Source of the DNA: Hyphomicrobiales bacterium
GTDB lineage: Bacteria; Pseudomonadota; Alphaproteobacteria; Rhizobiales; Methyloligellaceae
Length of the DNA: 45,677 bases
NCBI GenBank assembly: GCA_021775575.1
Contig: JAJFHO010000060.1
Span: 1-45,677 of the forward strand
Direction: 5' to 3'
Below the pieces are notes generated by a model. That model did no database searches, had not been told where the DNA came from, and saw only the letters and a list, made by a program, of their open reading frames with translations. The position numbers were made by a program, and so were the translations under genes. Shown here in pieces: positions 1 to 8,837 of this stretch (the first letter of the stretch is position 1; each line of letters begins with the position of its first letter).

Positions 1-998
1 CCGGTCTCCCGGTCGTGGACGACATGGATGCCCTCCAGCGCGGCGATCCGGTCCGCGAGGTCGCCCGCGTCCGCGCTCTCGGGCAGATAAACGGTGGCAA
101 AGGATCCAAGCGCGCCGTGATGGATCACGTAAGGGTCGGTGATCGGCAGGATGACCCGGGCTTGATCCTTGCCAAGCCAGTCATCCAGAAGGTCCTGCAA
201 ATAGAGAACATCAGGCTTGCCGTCGGCGCCATGCTTGTCCTTCATGCCATGGTCGGCGGTCAGAACGATTGTCGCGCCCGCGGCGTCGAGCCGGCCGAGA
301 TAGCCGTCCATCATCGCGTAGAAGGCGTCCGCGCCCGCGCTTCCGGGCGCGAATTTGTGCTGCACATAGTCGGTGGTCGACAGATACATCAGCTCGGGCC
401 GGTCGCGCTCCAGCAGCTTGACGCCGGCGGCGAAGACGAATTCGGACAGTTCCGCGGAATAGACCTCCGGCACCTCCATGCCGACAAGTTCGCAAACGCC
501 CGTGATGCCGTTGCCTTCAAGCGTGCATTCGTCCGCCCGCTCCGATGAAAAACAAATCGCGCCGCTGTCGCCGAATGTCAGCCCATTGCCGAGCAGAAGC
601 CGCAGCTTGTCCTTTGCCGTGAGCACAACGACCTTGGCGCCGGCTTTCTGGAAGGCGTCGAAAATGGTCGGCGCGCGCAGAAATTTGGGATCGTTCATCA
701 GTACTTCCTGACCCGAATCCGGGTCCAGGAAGAAATTGCCGGAAATGCCATGCACGGCGGGAGGACGGCCTGTGACGATCGAAAGATTGTTCGGGTTGGT
801 GAAGCTCGGCACCACCGAAAGACCGCGCAGATTGTCGCCCTTGGCGATGATCTTCGCCAGGTTCGGCATCAGGCCGCGCGCGGCGGCATCGTCCATATAG
901 GCCGGCTCGCTGCCGTCGCAGCAAATGACGACCAGGGGTTGCTCCGGCCAGTCATAACTCCGGCCATTGACCTCGACAGGTGTCTTTTGCGCCGCCAT
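1..998 (-). CDS. phnA: Phosphonoacetate hydrolase (alkaline-phosphatase superfamily), 3' end truncated by window start
   Basis: Minus-strand reading from ATG at 998 is open to the window edge: MAAQKTPVEVNGRSYDWPEQPLVVICCDGSEPAYMDDAAARGLMPNLAKI...PSFTNPNNLSIVTGRPPAVHGISGNFFLD...VLTADHGMKDKHG. Not in the supplied ORF track because it has no stop in the window. Sits directly downstream of phnW. Confidence 0.88.
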   Translation of the reverse strand, partial: MAAQKTPVEVNGRSYDWPEQPLVVICCDGSEPAYMDDAAARGLMPNLAKIIAKGDNLRGLSVVPSFTNPNNLSIVTGRPPAVHGISGNFFLDPDSGQEVLMNDPKFLRAPTIFDAFQKAGAKVVVLTAKDKLRLLLGNGLTFGDSGAICFSSERADECTLEGNGITGVCELVGMEVPEVYSAELSEFVFAAGVKLLERDRPELMYLSTTDYVQHKFAPGSAGADAFYAMMDGYLGRLDAAGATIVLTADHGMKDKHGADGKPDVLYLQDLLDDWLGKDQARVILPITDPYVIHHGALGSFATVYLPESADAGDLADRIAALEGIHVVHDRET

Positions 999-1037
999 GT
1001 TTCTCTCCTGTTCGGTTCCGGCTCTTCCGGCAATTCT

Positions 1038-2204
1038 TTACGCCGCTGCCGGCGTGCAGTCGGCAATCCCCAATTCATCCAGTGCTTCCGCGACCGCCGC
1101 CAGCGCGCCCTCGATCTGTTCCTTGCCCAGAGCGCCGATGCACCCGATCCTGAATGTATCCGCCACAGTGAGCTTGCCGGGATAGATAATGTATCCCTTT
1201 TTCCGCAGTGAATCGTAGAAAGCCTGAAACTCGAAACGCGGGTCGCTTGGAGTCTGGAACGTTACGATGATCGGAGCCTGCAATTCCGCCGGCAGAAGGG
1301 GCTGAAATCCGAGCTTCTTCATGCCGTCCGTCAGCGTGCGGCAATTCTCCGAATAGCGCTTTCCGCGTCCGGTTACGCCGCCCTCGGCCTCGAATTCTCT
1401 CAAGGCCTGGTCGAAGGACAGGATTGTGTGCACCGGCGGTGTAAAACGCCATTGCCCATTGCCCTCCATCGCACGCCACTGGTCATAAAGGTCGAGGGCG
1501 AGCGAGTGGGAATTGCCTTTTGTCTTCTCCAGCGCCTCGGTGCGGGCGAGACAGAATCCCAGGCCCGGTGTCGCTTCGAGACATTTGTTCGACGATGCCA
1601 CAATGGCATCGAACTTGATCCGGCGCGCGTCTATCTCTATCGCTCCGAAGGCGCTCATGGCATCGATCAACAGCGAGCGCCCGTGCGCGGCCGTGATTTG
1701 CGCAACCTGCTCGATCGGATTCAAAATGCCGGTTGTCGTCTCGCAGTGGATAACCGCCACATGGGTTATCGCCGGGTCTCCGGCCAGCGCCGCGTCGAGT
1801 TCCGCAGGGTCGATGGCCATATTTTCCGGCCGCTCCAGAACGATTTTGTCGCGATCCAGATAGTCGCAAATACGGGCGATCCTCTGGCCGTAGGCGCCGT
1901 TGACAAGTATCAGGATACGCCCCGATTGCGGCACGAATGTCCCGATCATCGCCTCGACGACGAATGTGCCGCTACCCTGCAGGGGGACACAAACGTAGCT
2001 GCCGCCGCCATGTATGATGTCCACCAGCCGCTTGCGCATGCGCGCATTGATGTCGATCAGATGATGATCGCGCGAGCCGAAATCATGTTGCATCGCCGTC
2101 TTGACCGACGGCGACGTGGTCAGGGGGCCAGGTGTCAGTAGCCACGGCTCGCCGGTCGGCGTGGCCGCCGCGCCTTTGCCGGCATCAGCAGGTCGGTCCA
2201 TCAT
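1038..2204 (-). CDS. phnW: 2-aminoethylphosphonate--pyruvate transaminase
   Basis: 388 aa class-V aminotransferase: LLTPGPLTTSPSVKTAMQHDFGSRDHHLIDINARMRKRL..., IDAMSAFGAIEID, ASSNKCLEATPGLGF; adjacent to phnA. Confidence 0.9.
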   Translation of the reverse strand: MMDRPADAGKGAAATPTGEPWLLTPGPLTTSPSVKTAMQHDFGSRDHHLIDINARMRKRLVDIIHGGGSYVCVPLQGSGTFVVEAMIGTFVPQSGRILILVNGAYGQRIARICDYLDRDKIVLERPENMAIDPAELDAALAGDPAITHVAVIHCETTTGILNPIEQVAQITAAHGRSLLIDAMSAFGAIEIDARRIKFDAIVASSNKCLEATPGLGFCLARTEALEKTKGNSHSLALDLYDQWRAMEGNGQWRFTPPVHTILSFDQALREFEAEGGVTGRGKRYSENCRTLTDGMKKLGFQPLLPAELQAPIIVTFQTPSDPRFEFQAFYDSLRKKGYIIYPGKLTVADTFRIGCIGALGKEQIEGALAAVAEALDELGIADCTPAAA

Positions 2205-2303
2205 GGGCCTCTTGTCAGGTGAGCAATTAGTCTATGTGACATATGCGCCGTTCACTGCTATTCATCCAATACATAATATCTACCTCTACTATAGGTAAAA
2301 TCT

Positions 2304-3191
2304 ATGAACCATTCACAGCTTCGCGCTTTCCACGCGGTCGCGCTTGAGGGTAGTTTTACAAAGGCAGCCGGTGTTTTGCACGTGTCGCAGCCTACCCTCT
2401 CCGGCCATGTCAAAGCGTTGGAGGAAGGGTATGGCGTGACTTTGTTCCAGCGCGGCAGCCGCGAGGTCGTGATGACCGATTTCGGCCGCGCCCTGTTTGC
2501 GATCACGCAACGCTATTTCGCCTCCGAAGCCGAAGCACAAAGGCTGCTGTTGACATCCGTGGGCCTGATCAGCGGCCGGCTCAGGATCGGCGCCGATTCC
2601 CCGTTCGCCGTTATACCGCTGCTCGCGGCTTTCAAGGGCCGCTTCCCGATGGTCGAGATCAATGTCGATTTCAGCAATTCGCGGGAAGTACTGAACGGCG
2701 TGCTGGCCAACAAGTGCGATATTGGCATTCTGGCCCGGATCGCGCCCGACAAGCGTTTGCATATCGCGCCATTTCGAGACGACTATTTGATCGTTTTCGT
2801 CGACCGCGGCCATGCCTGGTCGCAACGCAGGAGCATCAATATGCGCGATATCGCGGAACAGACCCTGGTCCTGCGCGAGGCGGGCTCGACGACGCGGGCC
2901 ATCTTCGAGGAGGCGCTGGCCGAGCGCGGTATCGAGCCGGCGGCGGTTTTGGAGATGGAAGGCCGTGAAGCCGTTCGCGAGGCAGTTGCCGCCGGTCTCG
3001 GTGTCGGTGTCGTGTGCGAGTATGAATTCGGGAACGATACGCGGCTGCACAAATTGATCGTCAAGGACGCCAAACTGAATTTGACGGAATGCGCCGTATG
3101 CCGGCGCGACAGCCGGACCAATCCGGCGGTGGCGGCCTTTCTCGATATCGTCGAGACCGCTTCCAGCCATCATCGCGTCCGGGCGGCTTAG
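2304..3191 (+). CDS. LysR-family transcriptional regulator, likely of the phnW-phnA genes
   Basis: N-terminal HTH MNHSQLRAFHAVALEGSFTKAAGVLHVSQPTLSGHVKALEEGYGVTLFQR plus effector domain; divergent from phnW. Confidence 0.9.
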   Translation: MNHSQLRAFHAVALEGSFTKAAGVLHVSQPTLSGHVKALEEGYGVTLFQRGSREVVMTDFGRALFAITQRYFASEAEAQRLLLTSVGLISGRLRIGADSPFAVIPLLAAFKGRFPMVEINVDFSNSREVLNGVLANKCDIGILARIAPDKRLHIAPFRDDYLIVFVDRGHAWSQRRSINMRDIAEQTLVLREAGSTTRAIFEEALAERGIEPAAVLEMEGREAVREAVAAGLGVGVVCEYEFGNDTRLHKLIVKDAKLNLTECAVCRRDSRTNPAVAAFLDIVETASSHHRVRAA

Positions 3192-3195
3192 CCTT

Positions 3196-4056
3196 ATGAA
3201 TCCGACGATCGCCGCAATGGTGATCGCTTCGGCCGCGATCCACCCGGTCTGGAATTTATTGCTGAAGAAAGAACCCGATCCGCAGCTCGGCTATCTCGGT
3301 CTGACCGTTATGATGGCGCTGTTGGCCGCGCTGCACGTGGTTGTGTCGGGTGCCGATATAGCCGCGGCCGGCGCCGTCCTGCCGCTGATTTTCTTGTCCT
3401 GGTGCGGTCAAATCCTCTATGGGACCTGCCTCACCGCGACGCTCATGCGCGGCGATCTGTCCGCTTATTATCCGATCATCCGCGCCTCGCCCGTGTTCAT
3501 TGTCATCGTCGGCGTTTCGCTGCTCGGCTACAGCTATTCCTGGGCCGTGCTGGCCGGGATTGCCATGGCGGTGGCGGGCGGTTTCCTGCTGCTCTACCGG
3601 CGGGGCACGCATTTTCTGGCCGATCCGGCAACGCTTGGATTTGCACTGCTCGCAATGTCCGGTACGGGGATTTATTCGATTGCCGATTCCCAGCTGATGC
3701 GGACCATCGAGCCTGAAGTCCAGCTGATGTGCGTGGAGGCATTGCTGCTTCCGGTCTATCTGGTGCTTTACCTGCGCCGCCGCGCGCATACGCGCCAGCC
3801 CGACCCACGCGCGGCGCTGGTCAGAGCCTCGATGTTCGTGATTCCCGGCGCGATGGCCTACAGCGCCTACTATCTGGTCCTGATGGCCTACCAGATGGGC
3901 GGCGAGGTCGCCGCAGTGACCTCGGTGCGGCAGGCCTCGATCCCGATTTCGGTGCTGCTCGGAGGCTTCTTCCTGCGCGAGGGGTCGATTGCGCGACGGC
4001 TGTTCGCCGCGACCCTGCTCGCTTCGGGAATCGTCGTCGTCATCGCCTCCGGCTAG
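3196..4056 (+). CDS. EamA/DMT-family transporter
   Basis: 286 aa, about 10 hydrophobic segments in DMT-like arrangement; starts 4 bp after the LysR gene. Confidence 0.75.
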   Translation: MNPTIAAMVIASAAIHPVWNLLLKKEPDPQLGYLGLTVMMALLAALHVVVSGADIAAAGAVLPLIFLSWCGQILYGTCLTATLMRGDLSAYYPIIRASPVFIVIVGVSLLGYSYSWAVLAGIAMAVAGGFLLLYRRGTHFLADPATLGFALLAMSGTGIYSIADSQLMRTIEPEVQLMCVEALLLPVYLVLYLRRRAHTRQPDPRAALVRASMFVIPGAMAYSAYYLVLMAYQMGGEVAAVTSVRQASIPISVLLGGFFLREGSIARRLFAATLLASGIVVVIASG

Positions 4057-5281
4057 GGCTCCGCTTTTCTTGCGGGCAGCTTCCCTTCATCTTGCTTTCG
4101 ATAACGCTGCCATAGCGGTCCAGTTCCAGCCGCACGCGCATGCCCTTGCGGCACCCCACGACGAACATTGTCGGGTTCGTCAATCCCCGCTTCTCAAGGT
4201 CTTTCAGAACGCGGCGGACCCGGCGGGATTCACACCGTCCCAGCTCTTTTTGACTGACCGTCTCGCCATAGACGGTCAAAGACAGCTGTAACCGCGCTTT
4301 GTCGTCGCATACCTCGGCGATGAAACCGCCAGGGTGCTTGTCGACGATCTGGACAGAGCCATAACCCATTTCGCGCAGCAATGCTTCAAGCTGGACGGAA
4401 CTCAATGCCGGCTCGCAGCGACCGATCCGGCGTTCGTCGACAATTTCGCCGTAGCGGTCCAGGCTGACCTCGACTCTTTCCACGTCGCGGCAGGCCTGCG
4501 CCATGTAGCGCGGCAGCTGTCTGTCGATAACCTCCACGCGCGAGAAGCCATAGCGGGCCAGAAGCGCCGGAATATTGGCCGGGTGGATGGCCGGGTCGCA
4601 GCGCCCGGTCGACCGCTCGGAGACGACGAAGCCGTCATTGTCGATCCGCAGCTCCAGCTTGTTGTCTCCCCGGCAGGCCACGGCGGAAAATCCTCCGCGC
4701 CGTTCCCTGTTCGCGCGAATCCGACTGAAGCCGCGCGCACGAAGCTGCGCCACGATGTCATGCACACCAAGATCGCCGCCACAGCGGCCCAAAGCCTTTT
4801 CGCTCTGAATATCGCCATAGCGGTTCATGGCCAGGCGGAGCCGGTTCCTGCCGCGGCAGGCCACGGCAAGGAATCCGTTGCCGCTCGGGTTGATCTGAAT
4901 TTTCCGGAAGCCGGTTTTGTGAAGAATTTGCTTGGCAATGCCGATGTCGATTTCGCGGCGGCAGCTGCCGATTTCGTTGGCTCTGCGAATCCGCCCGTCG
5001 AAGCTGATTTCGACGTCGTATTTCTTGCCGCCCTTGCAGGCTTCGGCGCGCGCCTTGGTCATCCGCCGGCGGGTAATCCTGATCTCGCTGTAGCCGTTGC
5101 TGGTCAGGACACGGTGCACAAGTCCGTCGGACACACCCAGTTCGAGCTGGCGTCCCTGCGCCAGAACAAAGGCATTGTCCGGCGACGCAACCGGCTTGAG
5201 CGCGCCCGGCTGGATAGCATGGGCATATGTGCCGGCGGTTAGGACCAGCAGCATGGCGGCAAGGCGGATGGAGAATTTCAT
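4040..5281 (-). CDS. Secreted protein with six tandem C-X24-C repeats (PepSY-like in appearance)
   Basis: Signal peptide from the internal Met at 5281 (MKFSIRLAAMLLVLTAGTYAHA); six repeats such as ACRGRNRLRLAMNRYGDIQSEKALGRC. The longer ORF start at 5359 lacks a signal peptide at its N-terminus. Confidence 0.75.
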   Translation of the reverse strand: MKFSIRLAAMLLVLTAGTYAHAIQPGALKPVASPDNAFVLAQGRQLELGVSDGLVHRVLTSNGYSEIRITRRRMTKARAEACKGGKKYDVEISFDGRIRRANEIGSCRREIDIGIAKQILHKTGFRKIQINPSGNGFLAVACRGRNRLRLAMNRYGDIQSEKALGRCGGDLGVHDIVAQLRARGFSRIRANRERRGGFSAVACRGDNKLELRIDNDGFVVSERSTGRCDPAIHPANIPALLARYGFSRVEVIDRQLPRYMAQACRDVERVEVSLDRYGEIVDERRIGRCEPALSSVQLEALLREMGYGSVQIVDKHPGGFIAEVCDDKARLQLSLTVYGETVSQKELGRCESRRVRRVLKDLEKRGLTNPTMFVVGCRKGMRVRLELDRYGSVIESKMKGSCPQEKRSPSRRR

Positions 5282-5430
5282 GGCAAGCCTCCCTTTGTCG
5301 TTCCTGTGATGCTGAACCGTACCCGGGCGGCAGCGTGTCCATAACGTATGGGGCGCCATGAACCTGTCGAATAACGTATGCGGATTAAGCGGCGTGCATC
5401 AAGGTCGAATTGCTCCCGCGCCCGGCAGGT

Positions 5431-7878
5431 TTACGCTTTGACCCGCTCCAAGCCGGGATCATAGGGCGTGCGCAGATGGCAGCGCGCCTTGAGTAGCGTT
5501 CCGGCATTGTCGATCTCGTAACTGCCGGACTCAAGGAAGGCTCTGTTCACGCCCGCCTCGTTATTGACGTAGCCGAGGGCGACCGCCGCGCCAAGCGTAT
5601 GGCCATAGGCGGCGGATTCGATATCGCCGACCGGCTGGCCGTCGCGAAGGATCAATTCTCCGCCCCAAAGGACCGGCTCGGGGTCCTCCAGCACGATTAG
5701 CGCGAGCCGGCGTGTGAGCGGTTCGTCTTTCACCTTCAACAATGCGTCGCGGCCCAGAAAGTCGCCCTTGTCGAAGTCGACCGCGAAGGACAGCCCGGCT
5801 TCAAAGGGCGTGTCGTCGGGGGTGAGTTCATGCCCCCAGGCGCGGTAGGCCTTTTCGAGCCTGAGCGAGTCCAGGGCATAATAGCCCGCATGGACAAGGC
5901 CAGTTTGCGCGCCAGCGGCAACAATCTCGTCATAGACGCTCAATGCCGATTCCACCGGCACGTAAAGCTCCCAGCCGAGCTCGCCCACATAGGTCAGGCG
6001 GGTCGCGCGCACGCGCGCGGGGCCAAGCGAAATCTCCCTGCTGGTGGCGAATGGAAAGCCGCCGATAGACAGATCGTCCGGCGTGAGCGAGGCAAGCAGC
6101 TCGCGCGATTTCGGGCCCATGACACTGAACACGGCGAGCGAATTGGTGATGTCGGTAACGCTGACATGAGCATTCTTGCCGATGTTGCGCGTGATCCAGT
6201 CGCGGTCGCGGATCGCTTCGGCCGAACCCGTCACCAGCAGGAAGCGCTCATTGTCGAGCCGCGTCACGGTGAGGTCGCTCTCATAACCGCCGCGCGCATT
6301 GAGCATGCCGGTGTAGACGCAATTGCCCGGCGCCACCGCTACATTATTGGCGCACAGGCGCTGAAGTTCGGCTTCCGCGTCGCGGCCCTGCACCAGCAGT
6401 TTGCCGAAGGAGGTCTGATCGAACAGCGCGACGCCCTCGCGCGCTGCCCGGTGTTCTTGCGCCGAATTCTCAAACCAGTTCTGCCGCTCAAAGGAATAGT
6501 CGATCGTCGGCGTCTGGCCTTCCTTGGCGTACCAGAGCGGGCGCTCCCAGCCCATTTTGGAGCCGAAGCAGGCGCGCTTTTCCTTCAGCCGCTCATAGAC
6601 AGGCGAACAGCGCAACGGGCGGCCGGAGTCCAGCTCCCTGTTCGGCCACGGCATTACATAATGCAGACCCAGCGTTTCCTTCACCCGCGCCTCAAGCCAG
6701 GCGTCGTTGCCCTGATAGGGTGCGAAACGGCGGATATCGACCGGCCAAACGTCGGATGTCGGCGCGCCCGCGACCATCCATTCAGCCAGCGCCATGCCGG
6801 CGCCGCCCGCGCTCGCGATTCCCATGGAGTTGAAGCCCGCGCAGACGAAATAGTTCCTGACCTCGGGCGCCTCGCCCAGAATGAAAGCGCCGTCGGAGGT
6901 AAAGCTCTCGGGCCCGTTGACAAACTGTTTGACCTCGGCGCGCTCCAGTGCCGGCACGCGGATAAGCGCATTCTCCATCAATATCTCGAACTGGTCCCAG
7001 TCATCCTCGAGCAGCGTGAATTCGAAGTCGTCGGGAATCGGGTTCACCTTCCAAGGTTTCGCCTCGGGCTCGAACCCGCCCATAACGAGGCCGCCAACCT
7101 CTTCCTTGAAATAGATATAGCCGTCGGGGTCGCGCAGGCAGGGAAGGTCCGTATGCACGCCGTCAATCAGCCCGGTGACGATGTAGAAATGCTCACAGGA
7201 GTAGAGCGGTATGTTGACGCCGGCGAGACGGCCAAACTGGCGCGCCCATTGACCGCCCGCATTGACGATATATTCGCATTCGATGTCGCCCTTATTCGTG
7301 CGGACTTTCCTGATCGCGCCATCGGCGAGATCGACGCCGGTGACGCGCGTTTGCTCGATGATCCGGCCGCCATTGCGCCGGGTGCCCCTGGCCAGCGCCT
7401 GGGTGAGATCGGTCGGGTTCGCCTTGCCGTCGCCCGGCAGCCAGACGCCGCCCGCGAGATCCTTGCTTTCCATGACGGGCCAGAGTTCGCCCGCTTCTTT
7501 CGCGGAGACGATTTCGGCTTCCACGCCATAGGCCCGCGCTTTCGCGGCGGTGCGTTTAAGCACGGTCATGCGGTCCTGCGTGCGGGCAATGCTCAGGCTG
7601 CCACAGGCCTTCCAGCCCGTCGCCTGGCCGGTCTCTTCCTCCAGGCTTGCATATAGCCTTGTCGAATATTCGATGAGCCGCGTGAGATTTTCATGGTTGC
7701 GCAACTGTCCCACGAGGCCGGCCGCGTGCCAGGTCGTGCCGCCGCTCAAACGGCCCTGCTCAAGCAGCACGACATCGCTCCAGCCAAGCTTGGTGAGATG
7801 GTAGGCGACGGAGCACCCCGCTATGCCGCCGCCGACAACCACGACTTGCGCCTGCGTTGGAAATTCGCCTTTTGCCAT
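5431..7878 (-). CDS. FAD-dependent oxidoreductase with C-terminal GcvT/aminomethyltransferase domain (dimethylglycine/sarcosine dehydrogenase-like)
   Basis: N-terminal dinucleotide motif VVVVGGGIAGCSVAYHLTKLGWSDVVLLEQ; GcvT-like C-terminus VRATRLTYVGELGWELYVPVE...; 815 aa. Confidence 0.88.
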   Translation of the reverse strand: MAKGEFPTQAQVVVVGGGIAGCSVAYHLTKLGWSDVVLLEQGRLSGGTTWHAAGLVGQLRNHENLTRLIEYSTRLYASLEEETGQATGWKACGSLSIARTQDRMTVLKRTAAKARAYGVEAEIVSAKEAGELWPVMESKDLAGGVWLPGDGKANPTDLTQALARGTRRNGGRIIEQTRVTGVDLADGAIRKVRTNKGDIECEYIVNAGGQWARQFGRLAGVNIPLYSCEHFYIVTGLIDGVHTDLPCLRDPDGYIYFKEEVGGLVMGGFEPEAKPWKVNPIPDDFEFTLLEDDWDQFEILMENALIRVPALERAEVKQFVNGPESFTSDGAFILGEAPEVRNYFVCAGFNSMGIASAGGAGMALAEWMVAGAPTSDVWPVDIRRFAPYQGNDAWLEARVKETLGLHYVMPWPNRELDSGRPLRCSPVYERLKEKRACFGSKMGWERPLWYAKEGQTPTIDYSFERQNWFENSAQEHRAAREGVALFDQTSFGKLLVQGRDAEAELQRLCANNVAVAPGNCVYTGMLNARGGYESDLTVTRLDNERFLLVTGSAEAIRDRDWITRNIGKNAHVSVTDITNSLAVFSVMGPKSRELLASLTPDDLSIGGFPFATSREISLGPARVRATRLTYVGELGWELYVPVESALSVYDEIVAAGAQTGLVHAGYYALDSLRLEKAYRAWGHELTPDDTPFEAGLSFAVDFDKGDFLGRDALLKVKDEPLTRRLALIVLEDPEPVLWGGELILRDGQPVGDIESAAYGHTLGAAVALGYVNNEAGVNRAFLESGSYEIDNAGTLLKARCHLRTPYDPGLERVKA

Positions 7879-7979
7879 TTACCCGTTCCGCTTCGCTGAT
7901 TTCGCCCGGTGCGGCCAGTTCAGCCTGGTTGCGGGCTATTGTTCAAATCGTTTGTTTCGACACCTGTCATCGGCGTCGG

Positions 7980-8834
7980 CTATACGCGCGCGGCTCGGCG
8001 CGCCAGCACCCGGATCCGCAGCCAATTGCCGAGCTCCGCCATGCGAAGGGCGGGGTCGAGAATTTCAGGCCCCAGACCCTGCCGTGCGGCCGCGGCTTCG
8101 TCGCCCGGGTTGGCGTGAAGCGCGCCAAAATCGGCGATGGCGCCGGCGACGCCCGCACTGTCTTGGTAAAGCCCTTGCTTGAGGATCGCAGCTTCGTCGC
8201 GCCGATACAGAACCGCGATGAGGGCCAGGTCGAATTCGGGATGATATTGCACGCCCCAGAAATCGCCCGCCGCCTCCGCCAGTTCCAAGGCCTGGATGTC
8301 GCTCATGGCGTTGCTCGCCAAGACCCGCGCGCCTTGGGGGAGCGTCACAACCTCGTCGCGGTGAATAGCGAGCGCGTCAAAGCTCTTTGCCTTGCCGGCG
8401 AACATCGGATGGCTGCCGCCCGCCTCGTTGCGGGCGATGGCGCGCGCCACACCGATCTCGATGCCCTTCGGATTGGCGCGGACCTCGCCGCCGAGCGCCT
8501 GACACATGATCTGCTGGCCCCAGCAACTGCCGAAACACGGGACGCCTGCGCCATGCACCGCCTTCGCCAGCTCGATCTGCCGGGTGACCTCGGGGCGGTC
8601 CTCGTAGGCGCTGAGCGCGGAACCGGTCCAAGCGATACCGTCGAAATCGGCAAGGCCCGTGCCGGCGGGCAGGGTGTCGCCGTCGGCGGCGTCCAGGATC
8701 GTTATATCGAGGTCCGGCTCAAAGAAGCGCAGGGCCTGCGCATAATTCTCGCCATAGACCGGCCCGCCCAGAGCGACGATCTTGCCCGTGCCTTCAGCAT
8801 TATTCCCGTTGATGATGAGAATGCGGGGCGGCAT
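7980..8834 (-). CDS. Class-I glutamine amidotransferase-like protein
   Basis: GVPCFGSCWGQQIM nucleophile elbow and GVQYHPEFD catalytic His motif. Confidence 0.85.
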   Translation of the reverse strand: MPPRILIINGNNAEGTGKIVALGGPVYGENYAQALRFFEPDLDITILDAADGDTLPAGTGLADFDGIAWTGSALSAYEDRPEVTRQIELAKAVHGAGVPCFGSCWGQQIMCQALGGEVRANPKGIEIGVARAIARNEAGGSHPMFAGKAKSFDALAIHRDEVVTLPQGARVLASNAMSDIQALELAEAAGDFWGVQYHPEFDLALIAVLYRRDEAAILKQGLYQDSAGVAGAIADFGALHANPGDEAAAARQGLGPEILDPALRMAELGNWLRIRVLARRAARV

Positions 8835-8837
8835 GGT

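Noticed and set aside
517-924. Short minus ORFs at 211-495 and 517-924, suggesting a frameshifted gene
   Set aside because: The correct frame is continuous phnA from 998 to the window edge; these are out-of-frame shadows.
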